Positions 20,440-30,062 of a stretch of 30,062 nucleotides of DNA are shown here, piece by piece. The stretch is from Bondarzewia mesenterica (lineage: Eukaryota; Basidiomycota; Agaricomycetes; Russulales; Bondarzewiaceae). Numbering within the stretch: the stretch's first letter is position 1; the number at the start of each line of letters is the position of its first letter. The notes below the pieces were generated by a model that saw only the letters and a list, made by a program, of their open reading frames with translations, made no database searches and had not been told where the DNA came from. The DNA lies in contig SGPL01000412.1 in the NCBI GenBank assembly GCA_004802705.1, positions 1-30,062 on the forward strand. Direction: 5' to 3'. The translations under genes and the position numbers were made by a program.

Positions 20440-22933
20440 TTAACAATCCCACCCGTACACGAAATCTACTGCGTCTGGCTGCGGCTGCGATTGCTCCTCC
20501 TCTTCCACGTTCTCCACAACAACCTGCTCCGCCGTCCCCGTCTCGTTAACGGGTGCTACAGTCTCGTTCGCAACGGGCGCACAAAGACTGGTGCCATACT
20601 CTTCTCTGAGTAACTGTTCGACCACGTTGCGTGAAGCAATCGTCTCTGTCTCCATCGTCGAGATCAGCCTGTTTGAGAAAACAAAAGAAAAACATTCAGG
20701 AAAACACAGAGAATACGCGGGAAGGGAACTCACGGTTCGAAAGCGTTCACGTAGAAAAACCCCCGGTCGAGTTTAATCGGGGGGAATGTTGTCGTGGGCG
20801 GGAGAACGGGGTAGGCGTCCCACTTTTTATGCAATTGTTTCGTCGTCGTGAGCGCTATGTAGGAAGAAAAATAGATGATATTGTACGCACCTCTTTTCGC
20901 AGGACCCAGCCGACTTGACCTTGGAACATGTCCGACAGCCATTCGTCGGAGATGGGTGCCATGGAGAAGATCTTGACGACCCACTCATCTTTCGCCGGAG
21001 CGGTCGCCGTGGTACCCTCACCTTCCTCCGTCACCGCAGCACCCTCCTCTACTTGGTCTTCGCGCTCCTCCCTGACAGTCTTCCCATGGTACGTCAGCGA
21101 ATTGAACTCGGGCGCCTTTCCGCCCTTCCGCACGCCCTCCAGTGTCGTCAGCACCGTCGTCGGCACGCTGGCGCCCTTCGCGAGCCCGAAGTACTCAGGG
21201 TTGGGCGTCGGCGCGCTCGTGGTGAGCAGCGTGACGTGAAGACGGACATATGGCTGCTTCGGGATGAGCGCCGCGAGGTCATCAGGGAGGGCAATGCCGG
21301 TAGAGTGGTAGGGTGCAGCGAGGATCACCGCACGGTAATCTGCGGAGCCGTGAGAGCTAAGAACTGTCCATTCGGTGGAGGATTTGCGAGTGATGGAGGT
21401 AACCTGTGTAACGATTGAGAGATTTATTTGGTTGCGTCAAGTCGACAAGAAAAATGGGGGAACGCACGTTAGTGTCGAGGAAAACGCGCGCGCCGGAGCG
21501 TTGCACAAAGTTCTGGAAGACCTGCCAGTTGCCGCCCTTGATGCTGGAAGCACCAGAAGCGGCAATAGAGCACGCTGCTTCAAGTGAGTGGATACTTTCA
21601 ATATCCTACCACCCACGTTCGCCAGAATGAGTCTAGCCGGTCTGAAGTTGAAATTGCAATATCCAAACGAACCTGCGCATAATTGACGAGCGTCATGGCA
21701 TCAAGGACCTCGTTCGTAAATTTCTCAGATACGCCGTGGCCCCGGAAGTACTCCGATCCCGTCTGCGAAATAAGTTCCTCCCACTCGAACGCGCTGGGAA
21801 GGTCGGTGACGTTTTCCCATCTAGGAGTCTCCGGGGCGTATAGGCGGAGGAACTTGTCGGTCATTGTTTTGACGCTGCGGTATTGAGTACCAATGAGCAA
21901 AAACAGCCAGAATCTCGGTCGCATTGCAGCTGTTGTCAAGAACGACAGCCCGCGCTCGCCCAGACGGTATACTTCAATCAGCGAGATGTGCTGATTGGCA
22001 AGAGACACTGGTGTTGTTCTGACGAAGAACCGCTCTCCGCAATGCGCGATTCATGCAGAAGATGTAAGAAACGAGCTTTGCAGTCGTCTCAGTAAGTGGT
22101 TGGGATAGACATCCTGTGGACTATTGTCCTATCTTTTCAATAGAAACATTTGTCTCCACGCCCGCACAAGGTACGAATCACGCGATCGTACGGCATGCTT
22201 TGTTTGGGCGGGAGCAGACTGTCTTTCTACAACAACTGCAAGGGTGAGCAAGCGGGAGAATTCACGGCTTACAGTTTCTGAGTATTTTTCGGAGAGAAAT
22301 AGCCGTATCTCCAGAGGATTTTGACGTTGTCAAACAAGGAGCCGAAGAAACCTTTCGTTGCCCCATACTAAAATATATCATATGAGAAGAAAGGAAAACA
22401 TGTAGAAAAGACAAAGTGTCAACGTACCCTGAATACGAACGATTGGCCATCCCAAAGTCCCATCTCCCCGTCCTCATCCTCGAAGCTGTAGCGCGTGAGA
22501 TTGAACTCATCTGAAGCTCTCCACATGTTTTTGTTGATCTGTACAAAGACAGAGGCGCCCAGTTCTACAGGGCTGTAAGACGTGTCGTTATATGGGTAAA
22601 CCGTCGTGCTTCCTGTGGCACAAGCATCAATTAATGAAATCGCAAATACAGTACTTCGAACGACTCACTGCCGCCAATGTAGCCGTAACGATCATACACA
22701 TCAACCCCTGCATCAAGCCCATAGCGCTCCTTGGCTTTGGAGATCCAAAATGCGGCAGAGGAGCCCCCCGCACCAGCACCGATGATAGCGATGCGCGACG
22801 ACTGCGGCACATCTGTGACTGTGGGTTCAGGTCCAGGCGTTGGTGCGGATGTTGGAGACGGCCAAAGCTTAAAAGGAAATTGGAACGCGGCGGAATAGCC
22901 TGCAAGGAGAAGCAGAGCTGTTGCTTGTCGCAT
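20440..22933 (-). CDS. Prenylcysteine oxidase / farnesylcysteine lyase (FAD-dependent)
   Basis: Eight exons: 22669-22933, 22428-22612, 22273-22367, 21673-21874, 21468-21605, 20891-21403, 20734-20822, 20440-20668. They total 1716 nt (571 aa). The family oxidises farnesyl- or geranylgeranyl-cysteine left after breakdown of prenylated proteins, giving the prenyl aldehyde, cysteine and H2O2. An N-terminal signal peptide (1-16) suggests a vacuolar or secretory location. The FAD Rossmann motif is IAIIGAGAGGSSAAFWI (about 47-63), followed by DVYDRYGYIGGRST. Conserved blocks include PVELGASVFVQINKNMW, LVKTMTDKFLRLY, NYAQDIESIHSLEAACS, QVGWVLRKEWDAYPVL and FISTMET-like PLISTMETETIASRN. An acidic insert lies at about 405-435. 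Intron 3 (21875-22272) is 398 nt, far longer than others here. The 41-bp repeat array starts 28 bases upstream of the ATG. Confidence 0.92.
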
Positions 22934-22960
22934 ATTGGACGACGGAGGACGGAACTGGGT

Positions 22961-23088
22961 GTGTCAGACACGGATATCCTGAGGTACGAAGGTTGAAGCA
23001 AGTGTCAGACACGGATATCCTGAGGTACGAAGGTTGAAGCAAGTGTCAGACACGGATATCCTGAGGTACGAAGGTTGAAGCAAGTGTC
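22961..23088. repeat. Perfect 41-bp tandem repeat, three copies plus 5 bases
   Basis: The copies are 22961-23001, 23002-23042 and 23043-23083, with a partial GTGTC at 23084-23088. They are identical. Each begins with two abutting palindromes, GTGTC-A-GACAC and GGATATCC. The array fills nearly half of the 306-base region between the divergent prenylcysteine oxidase and F-box genes. Confidence 0.97.
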
Positions 23089-23239
23089 TACAATCTGCTA
23101 CTGGGACTGGGAGTGACCAACTTGAAGGAGTGACTGCCAGCCTGCCAAGACCGTCACGGAGGTGAGGATGGGAGGTCACCGGGCCGATAAAGCCGGTAGA
23201 ACGCCGGAGTGCACGCAAATACTTTGCTTCCGAACCACC

Positions 23240-24971
23240 ATGCCCCCACACAAATCCTTGTTTCTCTCCATACCTCCTGAAGTTACAGAGCATCTTCTCG
23301 CTTTTTGCCATCCACGCGATGTCGCTGCATTCTCCCAGACTTGTCACAAGGCACACGCACTGGTCTACAATCCCACAGACCAATATCTCTGGCGCCATCT
23401 CTTTCTCTCATATCCCTTCGACGACCCCCGTCGATCCATTAACGCATCTAACACTCTTTCCAGTGACCCCAAAGCTCTTACAAGCGCACCCGAAACTTTC
23501 AGCCCAGACTGGCGGCACGAGCTACAACGTCGTGTGCATGCCGAGGCAATCGCTCACCATGGGGGTGATCGTCACGAACTCTTCGACGTCTTCCTCGACG
23601 CCATCTCTAATGCTGCCCCATTAGACTCAGGCAACCGGACAAAACCCTCTGCGACGCTCACCTGGGTGCACAACCTCCTCTCAACGACCCCCATCCTCAA
23701 CCTCTTCCCCATTCTCTCCGAGTTTCAAAAGCTCTCCCACCTCCACGCCCTTCTCGCACTCTCCCTCACGCCAGGCCACGGCGCCTCCGCCTCGGATCGG
23801 CTACGGCTCCTCCGGCGCTCGAGCCGCACGTACGTCTATGATCTGCGCAACTACACCGAACAGGGACAGTGGGGCCCTTTCTGCGAGGGCGCGGACCGAG
23901 TCGACTGGATGCACGTTCACGCAATCGTCGCCACGATTGCGATGAACTTGCGGGAGTTCGGCGCACACTGGCCCCGCAAGTTCTGGCCNCCAGCGTTGGT
24001 AGAGGGGCTGGAGGCGACGCGCGCGTACTCGGCTTCCGAGGTGTTTAAGCGGTCTGAAAGGGACTGGGCGGGCGTGGAGGGATACTGGATGCGGATCGTG
24101 TGCTTTTGTGATTACCGGTAAGAACCTGATCCTCAGCCTCTCTCCGTCAGTGCTCAACTGACGCATCGTCAACTTTAGGGATCTCATCCGTACGTAGAGT
24201 CCGTCTTCTCTCGTTCGACGTCCATTTACAGCGCTTTATCATGAACATCAGGGTTTAACGTATGTCTTCCAACCTGAGACATCGTCGCCTATTTTACATT
24301 TTGTCATTTTAGGCATCGGGCTGCCGCCCCGCCTTCTTCGACGACGACTACGAAGAAGCCTCCCGGCTCCTGTGTCTCAACCTGCGCCTTACCTCGGTAG
24401 AGTCTGACCCCGCTGTCCTCGCGACATTGCCAGACCCCAGCCGCCCACCGCTCACGTTCGCCGGTACGATGCGCGGTTTTAACTCAGACGAGGTGCTCGA
24501 CCGCGCTCTCAAGGGCACCATCGCCGTCATGCCCGATGGTAACATTCGCTGGAGTTTTGTGAGCGACATCCACTTCCCCTTTCTAATCTGTACGTGTTTA
24601 AATGCCGCTTCCAGGTCTCAATTTATGATGGTCACGATCAATGGAGGTTTGTAATCTTCAACCTATCTTTAAATCTGTAAGGTCTGATGTGACATGGCGC
24701 ATAGCTCCGAGGGCGTGCAACTTGGAAACGTATGTAGCGCGGCAGGTATAGTCGGCGCGTGGACTGGGGCGCTGCATGAACATGGTTCGTTGTTCCCTCT
24801 TCCTCGTCCGTTACGCATCGCTGATCTGCCGATGTCTTCCAAAGGCGATCCGTCAGGTAAGTCCTCAATGCATACTCCCCCGTCGCTCAGAATTCCTACG
24901 CTACGCACGTAGGCCCGTTTTGGCTGTTCAAGACGTACGTACAGACGGCCAAGGAGGCATGGCCTGAATGA
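23240..24971 (+). CDS. F-box protein
   Basis: Eight exons: 23240-24117, 24179-24189, 24252-24259, 24313-24558, 24615-24646, 24705-24784, 24845-24856, 24913-24971. They total 1326 nt (441 aa). The N-terminus LSIPPEVTEHLLAFCHPRDV...FSQTCHKAHALV...YLWRHLF is a clear F-box (about 7-55), the part that binds Skp1 in SCF ubiquitin ligases. The rest is the long all-purpose region common to basidiomycete F-box proteins, with no WD or leucine repeats, so the substrate is unknown. The C-terminal half includes GCRPAFFDDDYEEASRL, FAGTMRGFN, an NIRWSF core and GNVCSAAGIVGAWTGALHE. Three exons are 11, 8 and 12 nt; each restores the frame and matches expected sequence (DLIRFNASGC and HGDPSG). The N at 23989 falls in a CCN codon, so Pro is certain. 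Confidence 0.87.
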
Positions 24972-25223
24972 CCACTGACGATGTCAAGATGGACTTATGA
25001 CCGATACCAATATAACAACAACCGGGCGGCGATTTATTTAGTACTACAATGAGTTTTTTTTACCTTCCATCTGTACTTATTTTCGCCTTCGCATTGATAC
25101 GACTATGCGATCTGTATGCTTTGATACATCACCATCTGTACTTGTAGAGGAGCTGGAAGCGACATTTTTGGGTTCGTAGGAACAGAGCTGTTTTGCTGGG
25201 TCTTTGCTTTCACTGTAACATTT

Positions 25224-26431
25224 TTATGCGAACGCTACTTTGAAGAAGTTGGCCATCCGGGCGTAGACATCTTCAAACCTAGGATATGGGAGGGGGGACA
25301 GTCTGCTAGAAGGGAACAGGATAAACGTAAGTGCGTACTGTTTCTTGTTCTCGGGGTCGTCGAGGTTGGCGCGCGCTGCGGCGAAACCGTGGAACCTGGT
25401 TTAAGCACAAGGATATGGAGCGTCAGTTTGTCAGATGACAAGGTGGACATCCGTGGACATACATCGTGTCGTAAAGCTTGTGGTCGTTTTTGTCGGCGAA
25501 TGGTTTCTTCTCGATGATGTTAAGAATTTTCTTGTACTAATTACGAAAAAAAAATTCGAACCAAAATATCGGGGTTAGTTGCGTTGTACGAAATGAGAAA
25601 AATCAGGATATGCACTTCATCGACAGACTCGTCTCCCGAAGGGTAGATGCCAAGGGGGATGCCCAGGTGTTTGGCATCCTCAGCCTTCAACATGCTATAG
25701 CCAAAACACCACCGGTAGGTTAGGAACTAACGTCACTTTATGATAGGATACTGACGCAGGGTGTGTGATAGCCACGGCGTCGAAGAGCGTGCCTTTCCGA
25801 CTGCCTTCGAGGATCGCAACTTTACCACCTAAGCAAAACGGATTAGCCGCATGAGACGGTATGACGTCATGTCGGTATGGGGACGTTTCGACGATGTACT
25901 ATGCAAGGCAACCGTACCCACCCCAGCAGAATCCGTAAAGCCCCAAGCACTTCGCGCCGTCTTTCTTGAGGGCCTCTGCGATGCGTTCAATTTTTGGCAC
26001 CGTTGCCTGAGGCTTCGCGATCCCACCGAAAAACCTTTGCAAATCCTCGTGTTCCTTGTCTGTCTTCGGGGGGAAATGCGAGAGGTCCCAAGGTTTGTGG
26101 GGCTCAAAGACATCAGGCATGACGACGCGGGCTTGCAACGTGCTCGCGAGGATGTCGGCGCCGAGCTGGGTTTGCGGTTTGATTCTGAAACAGGGAAATG
26201 AGTTGTGCGTATGTGACAAATAGGGGAGGAACACAGTTACCCGAAAATGTCAAAGACACAGACGAGAGCCATAGGGCTATCCTCGTGGCCTGTCATGTAG
26301 ACGGAGTTGAACCCTGCATAGGGGCCCACAGTGCCCTTGGGTTTGTAGTCGGATTCAACGGCGGGGACGGTGCAGCAGGCGGCGTTGTCGTTGTGCACCG
26401 TGTAGGTCGACGGGCCAGTAGTTGTAGACAT
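25224..26431 (-). CDS. Dienelactone hydrolase family protein
   Basis: Seven exons: 26241-26431, 25922-26184, 25756-25828, 25616-25694, 25463-25536, 25339-25395, 25224-25278. They total 792 nt (263 aa). It is an alpha/beta-hydrolase of the type that opens dienelactones in aromatic-compound breakdown; many fungal members act on other esters, so the substrate is not fixed. The nucleophile is Cys150 in GFCWGGK, with Asp197 in SGDESVDE and His229 in FHGFAAARA. The spacing (47 and 32) is close to that of the classic bacterial enzyme. The second donor is placed at GTGGGT rather than the nearby GTACGG because it keeps CWGGKVAI. The start at 26431 is preferred over an in-frame ATG at 26491, which lies only 8 bases past the TATA box and probably outside the transcript. 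Confidence 0.9.
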
Positions 26432-27748
26432 ATTGGCGAATCTTGTGAAAGGAGGAAAGTGAGAGGCTATGGCTCGGAGACGGTGCAACATAAGCAACTT
26501 ATATACAGTGCTGTGGCGGGTCGAAGTGCGCTCTAGAAACCATAGTATCGATTAGCCATGTTGTTTCATTTCACTCGACTTGAGGTAGCCGTGAATTAGA
26601 GGCCAGCGAACTTTGCGGTTAACCCTATCGACGTCATGGCAATTACGTTATATAACGTCACGGAAGTAAACCAGAGTAAACCCCACAGCTGACCGTGGGA
26701 ACACTCCATCACTTTCATAAATTTCGTTGACCGCTTCTTCCTTTTCAAATTTCCACCCTCACCACGGCCTCGCGATCATCGTGAAGCAACTCTCTGTCTT
26801 TGTGCGAAGCTTAGGGTACCGAGCTGGTAGGGGGAGAAGAAGCTTGAGTCCAATTAAGCCGGAGCGCTTCCCAGTTCAGGGTCCTGCGCCTGTCGTTCTA
26901 TTTTGGCGGCGGGATGGGGGGTGCTTGACTATGCGACTCATATACTCAATAGCACTAAATGTCATGCAGTACAGCGTAAGACTGGGTTTGAGGAGTTCAT
27001 TGTCCCTGGCGCTCATTCGCTAGTGTGCGTTCTTAAATTTTTATTTCAATCTATAAGTATTTTTTTTTGAATGGGATTCGGTAGATATCGTCTTCGCCTT
27101 GAGCGTGACTCTATCGGCAATACCACTTGTACACCTCTATTCATTGACTGGCTTGTGGCTTCCAATCCCTTCGAACTCGAGCCACGAGGGACGCTGTCGA
27201 CGTACCGCAACCATNTTTTGAGACCCGGCAGGGTCGAAAAATTTGTAGATATGCACATGATGTAAAGGTAAAAAGGTCTGAAAGTCCCGTCTTATCCACG
27301 ACCTACGGTTGGCACCCGCCAAGCTGCTGAACGCATGTTCAAGTTGTATGTTGGAGGAATTTCGGTCAGAAACACGAGGACGATATGCATTAATGGCGCG
27401 GGGAAGGCCAACAGCAGCAAGGCGTCGAGCAGAAGCCTGCGAGCCGTAGCTGACGTTGGAATCGGCATCAAAGAAGCCTCCGAAATCGGCGATGAGGTGG
27501 AAAGCATGTCAGTCAGATCTTGTCAACGAGGCGAAGCGAGCAATGGTCCCCTCAGTCTCCCTTTCCCCGATCTCCATGCCTGCCTTAGCACCACTTGTTT
27601 GCAAATATCTCTCCTTCTGGTCCTCGAACTCTATTTCGAGGGCGCGAGGGCGCGACGTACTAAAGCCCCAGCTTTCACACTTATCTCCCAGTGCTTTCCA
27701 GTGCTTCCCCCCCTCGCTCTGTGATGTCTGCGTACTGCACGACGTTTT
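26432..27748. other. Intergenic region between divergent genes
   Basis: This holds the promoters of the dienelactone hydrolase gene (-) and the DUF6533 gene (+). Open frames on both strands are unspliced, short and without family motifs. There is one ambiguous base at 27215 and a nine-T run near 27060. No gene is supported. Confidence 0.45.
26499..26505 (-). promoter_or_regulatory. TATA box of the dienelactone hydrolase gene
   Basis: TATATAA on the minus strand lies about 70 bases upstream of the chosen start codon. Transcription would begin near 26465-26475, which puts the ATG at 26431 first in the message. Confidence 0.5.
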
Positions 27749-29376
27749 ATGGCCTCTCAGCAAGTTCAGGATCAGTCCATGCGCGGCCTGGTCGCGTGTA
27801 ACTACAGCGCTAGTACGTGTCTTTGTTGGTCCGCGTGTATGATGTTCTCGAGAGCGCTGAACAGTCGTCGTGGACAAAGTAAGCGCCCTTATGTTCACTT
27901 TCTGGGACTCGACTATCACCTTTGGCGATATGGTGAGCCTCGCATGGTACCTGTGGACAGGAAAGATCAGTAACTTGGTTTTCCTAGGTCGAACAAATCT
28001 GGACGTGTGTCTCCGCGCGTTGTTCTGCCGTGGATCTCGCTCACACGGGTTTTTTATTTGTTCGTTTCTATCAGCCAAAAATGGACGGCCACAGGTTGCT
28101 TATGCATCTTTATGCGGTGGTTCTCGCTTGGTTCACAACTGTATGTATCCTTGCTCTCACTCACCCTTCCGTCTGTCCTTCATTTCCCTCAAGACGCGGT
28201 TCTGACGCGGTGCATGCGCAATGCACAGGGCTGCTGCATATCTAACGATGCAGGCGACCAGATACGGGTCCACTTTTCCACCTGAAAAATGTCGACGATT
28301 GCTCATTTTTCAGGGAGCTGCGAGCCAAGTCCTCACCATGGGTGTACAAATAATTCTATCTCTTCGCGGTAAGAACCTCTTTCGTCCCCTTTCATCTCTA
28401 GATGAAAGGACATCGTGACTGACCACTGACTCGGGTATAACATTAGTCGTTGCCTTGTACAGCAACTGTAAATCTCTTAGATACATTCTCGGGGCAATTT
28501 GGATTGCAGAAATCATCACCATGCCAATTATACTGGCGCTCTCAGAGCCCAAGATGATGTTCACTCATCAATGTGTCCCGCTCGCCTTCCCGACCACGGT
28601 CGTGGGCTTCCTGTTTGTGCATCCCATCCGCATTTCAGCACGCTTTGACAGCTGAACGTCCGTTGATTTTTAGAATGGCACCGCTCGCTTTGGATGCACT
28701 ATTGTTCGCCCTGACCATGATCAAGTTCCATCAGTCCCTGCATGAGGGCTGGGCTCGCGCACCGTGGATCTCGCAGTTCATGCAGGATGGCGTGTGGGCT
28801 TTTGCTCTTCCCTTGCGTACGTGTTTGCCTCACATAATTGTGTTTAGAGGCCTGATTTCCCCTTCCCCCCGATGTCTGACTTGCACGTTAAAGTCGTGAC
28901 CCTCTTCAACGTTTTATGCATGATGTTAGCCGACTCCACCTTTTCGTCCGTCGCGTTTATGTACGTGCTGCGTGCGCACTGTTTGTCAAGGCTTCATTTC
29001 CCCGGTATGTTGACGTACAACGCTGACCAGGTGGTCAATAGCCATTCCCGGCTCCGTGGTACGTTATATCTCGTTCCTTTTATCCTAGCCTGTCACTCAC
29101 CTTTGTTTCACTTCTTTTTCTCTCAACTCAAGGGTTACCGCCTCGTGATTCACCTACGCAAGTTCGCCCCCGTGGACGATCACCCCTACTCCGAAACAGT
29201 GGACGAAATCGAGTTTGACACGATCGCACTGACAAATATGACAGACGACTGTGCGTGTTTCTCTCACCATCTGTTTACGCGCCTGAATGTTTTTTTTTGC
29301 AGCGGCGAAAACGGGTGATAATGATTTCGGGCGGGCCCATATATTTAAAGTGACTGATCGTGCGCTGCGCTCGTGA
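27749..29376 (+). CDS. Seven-helix integral membrane protein, DUF6533-type
   Basis: Ten exons: 27749-27812, 27865-27932, 27988-28140, 28254-28368, 28447-28612, 28674-28816, 28894-28960, 29031-29058, 29133-29250, 29303-29376. They total 996 nt (331 aa). The N-terminal part reads VQDQSMRGLVACNYSAIV...FWDSTITFGDMVEQIW, matching the DUF6533 pattern of a first helix followed by ExxxIW. Further helices contain FQGAASQVLTMGVQIILSLR, VALYSNCKSLRYILGAIW, MAPLALDALLFALTMIKF and LVTLFNVLCMMLADSTFSSV. The C-tail is polar (DDHPYSETVDEIEFD) and ends in RALRS. The family is large in Agaricomycetes and its function is unknown; a receptor-like role has been suggested only from topology. Exon 3 (27988-28140) is the least certain: it is open but contains an unusual Cys-rich segment. 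Confidence 0.82.
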
Positions 29377-29799
29377 CGTCCCTGTTCCCCTTATCTCTAT
29401 GGTAATCGCTTGCTGCTCTCTATATATGCGGATGTGAGACGTCACGTCGCTTGAATGCGGTGGGCATCCATTGTATATAGCTAGAACTTTGTTCACAGAC
29501 TAGTGCATACATCGGCATATACATATACTTACTGTATTTTTAGGATTATCGTCGTGAGCTACTGAACTACTCTATATACCTAATCATGTTTATATATGTC
29601 GTATTGTATGGCGCTATAAATGTCATGGTACCTGTTTTTTTTAATTGTACCTTCTGTAAATTGCAGACAAGTTAAGTTACTGCGATTCCTCTCTACTCGG
29701 ACGGGTTCCAAATTAAGAAACCACCAACGCGTGACCAACTTGTCCTCCCGATCACGGTTAGATTTTTTGCGCCGAACACGGAGACTCAGACTTTTGACA
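29377..29799. other. Intergenic region upstream of LAS1
   Basis: This AT-rich 423 bases lies between two plus-strand genes and has several TATA-like strings (for example near 29419 and 29471). It should hold the LAS1 promoter. I see no gene. Confidence 0.5.
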
Positions 29800-30062
29800 A
29801 TGAGACTCCCTCGTCGAACACCGTGGGGCACTCTTTCTGAATTGGACCAAGTCTGCTCCTGGGTATACACCGACGAGCTCGACTGGAGCGCAAAACACCT
29901 GGCCGTCGAAAGAGTATGATCAGTACCACTCTCTTGCGGACAACCTCTTACACACTCACCCCACGAAGCTCTCAGCCTGGAAGGCCATCACAATTCTTCC
30001 GCATGCCCTTGAAGCGCTGCTCGCGCTCTTGACAGCTGTCCTGCACGACCACGCGCCGTCGA
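29800..30062 (+). CDS. LAS1: LAS1 ribosome-biogenesis endonuclease, N-terminal part (truncated by window end)
   Basis: Exon 1 is 29800-29913 (38 codons) and exon 2 starts at 29969, running off the window; the intron is 55 nt (GTATGA...CGAAG). The joined protein begins MRLPRRTPWGTLSELDQVCS, then WVYTDELDWSAKHLAVERLS and AWKAITILPHALEALLALL. This is the N-terminal HEPN-fold region of Las1, the nuclease that, with the Grc3 kinase, cuts ITS2 during 27S pre-rRNA maturation in the nucleolus. The PW..W.EL...WxY and AWxxxxxLPHALE patterns are characteristic. The active-site RxxxH motif would lie outside the window. Confidence 0.83.

Noticed and set aside
20823..20890. Acceptor at CATAG giving ALTTTKQLHKKWDAYPV in prenylcysteine oxidase
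   Set aside because: It does not fit the phase of the upstream exon; the AAAAAG acceptor gives RKEWDAYPV, as the family expects.
22961..23088. CRISPR array
   Set aside because: The copies are identical and contiguous with no spacers, in a eukaryotic promoter region; it is a tandem repeat.
25916..25921. Donor GTACGG in the dienelactone hydrolase gene
   Set aside because: It would insert an extra Gly and lose the phase used downstream; GTGGGT four bases earlier yields GFCWGGKVAI.
27813..27987. Impression that the DUF6533 gene is a pseudogene because the first frames do not match
   Set aside because: Two ordinary introns (27813-27864 and 27933-27987) restore a continuous ITFGDMVEQIW reading and the whole gene is open.
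27509..28078. 189-codon minus-strand open frame
   Set aside because: It is antisense to exons 1-3 of the DUF6533 gene, has no family motif and reflects codon bias of the opposite strand.
1..30062. Secondary-metabolite or other functional gene cluster
   Set aside because: There is no synthase, terpene cyclase or NRPS; ERG5, the hydrolase and the transporter are unrelated and separately regulated.

Overview
The window is nuclear DNA from a filamentous basidiomycete, most likely an Agaricomycete mushroom or wood-decay fungus. Three things point there: genes cut by many short introns (mostly 50-110 nt, GT-AG with pyrimidine-rich 3' ends), ergosterol-pathway and fungal membrane-protein families, and two families largely confined to Agaricomycetes (the secreted family often mislabelled 'ribosomal protein s17', and a DUF6533-type seven-helix protein). 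I rebuilt the exons by hand, using reading-frame continuity, splice signals and known family motifs. In every gene I call complete, the exon lengths sum to a whole number of codons.

Layout from left to right. 63-139 (+): the last exon of a ClpP-like protease. 713-4261 (-): a 14-exon membrane-anchored ADAM metalloprotease. 4926-6219 (-): the secreted 's17-like' protein. 6601-7416 (-): a SAP30-like Sin3-binding protein. 7417-10844: a 3.4 kb stretch with no gene I can support, but with three TATA-like elements. 10845-11838 (-): an uncharacterised protein with a four-Trp / three-Cys C-terminus and an apparent frameshift. 12966-14267 (+): a secreted-then-membrane protein with a PPPAY tail, also with an apparent frameshift. 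14870-16744 (-): ERG5/CYP61, sterol C-22 desaturase. 18015-19910 (+): a Mep1/3-type ammonium transporter. 20440-22933 (-): prenylcysteine oxidase. 22961-23088: a perfect 41-bp tandem repeat. 23240-24971 (+): an F-box protein. 25224-26431 (-): a dienelactone hydrolase. 27749-29376 (+): the DUF6533 seven-helix protein. 29800 to the window end (+): the 5' part of LAS1, which processes pre-rRNA.

This is ordinary core and accessory chromosome rather than a metabolic cluster. Neighbours share no pathway, and I see no transposon, virus or tRNA. The interesting signals are structural: a 6-nt microexon that supplies the third zinc ligand of the ADAM protease; three microexons of 8-12 nt in the F-box gene and one of 13 nt in the ammonium transporter; a GC-AG intron that stays open in frame; the 41-bp palindrome-bearing repeat array between divergent promoters; and two neighbouring genes that each appear to carry one extra base in a G/C homopolymer. 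Two single N bases (23989 and 27215) also show that the consensus is imperfect in places.
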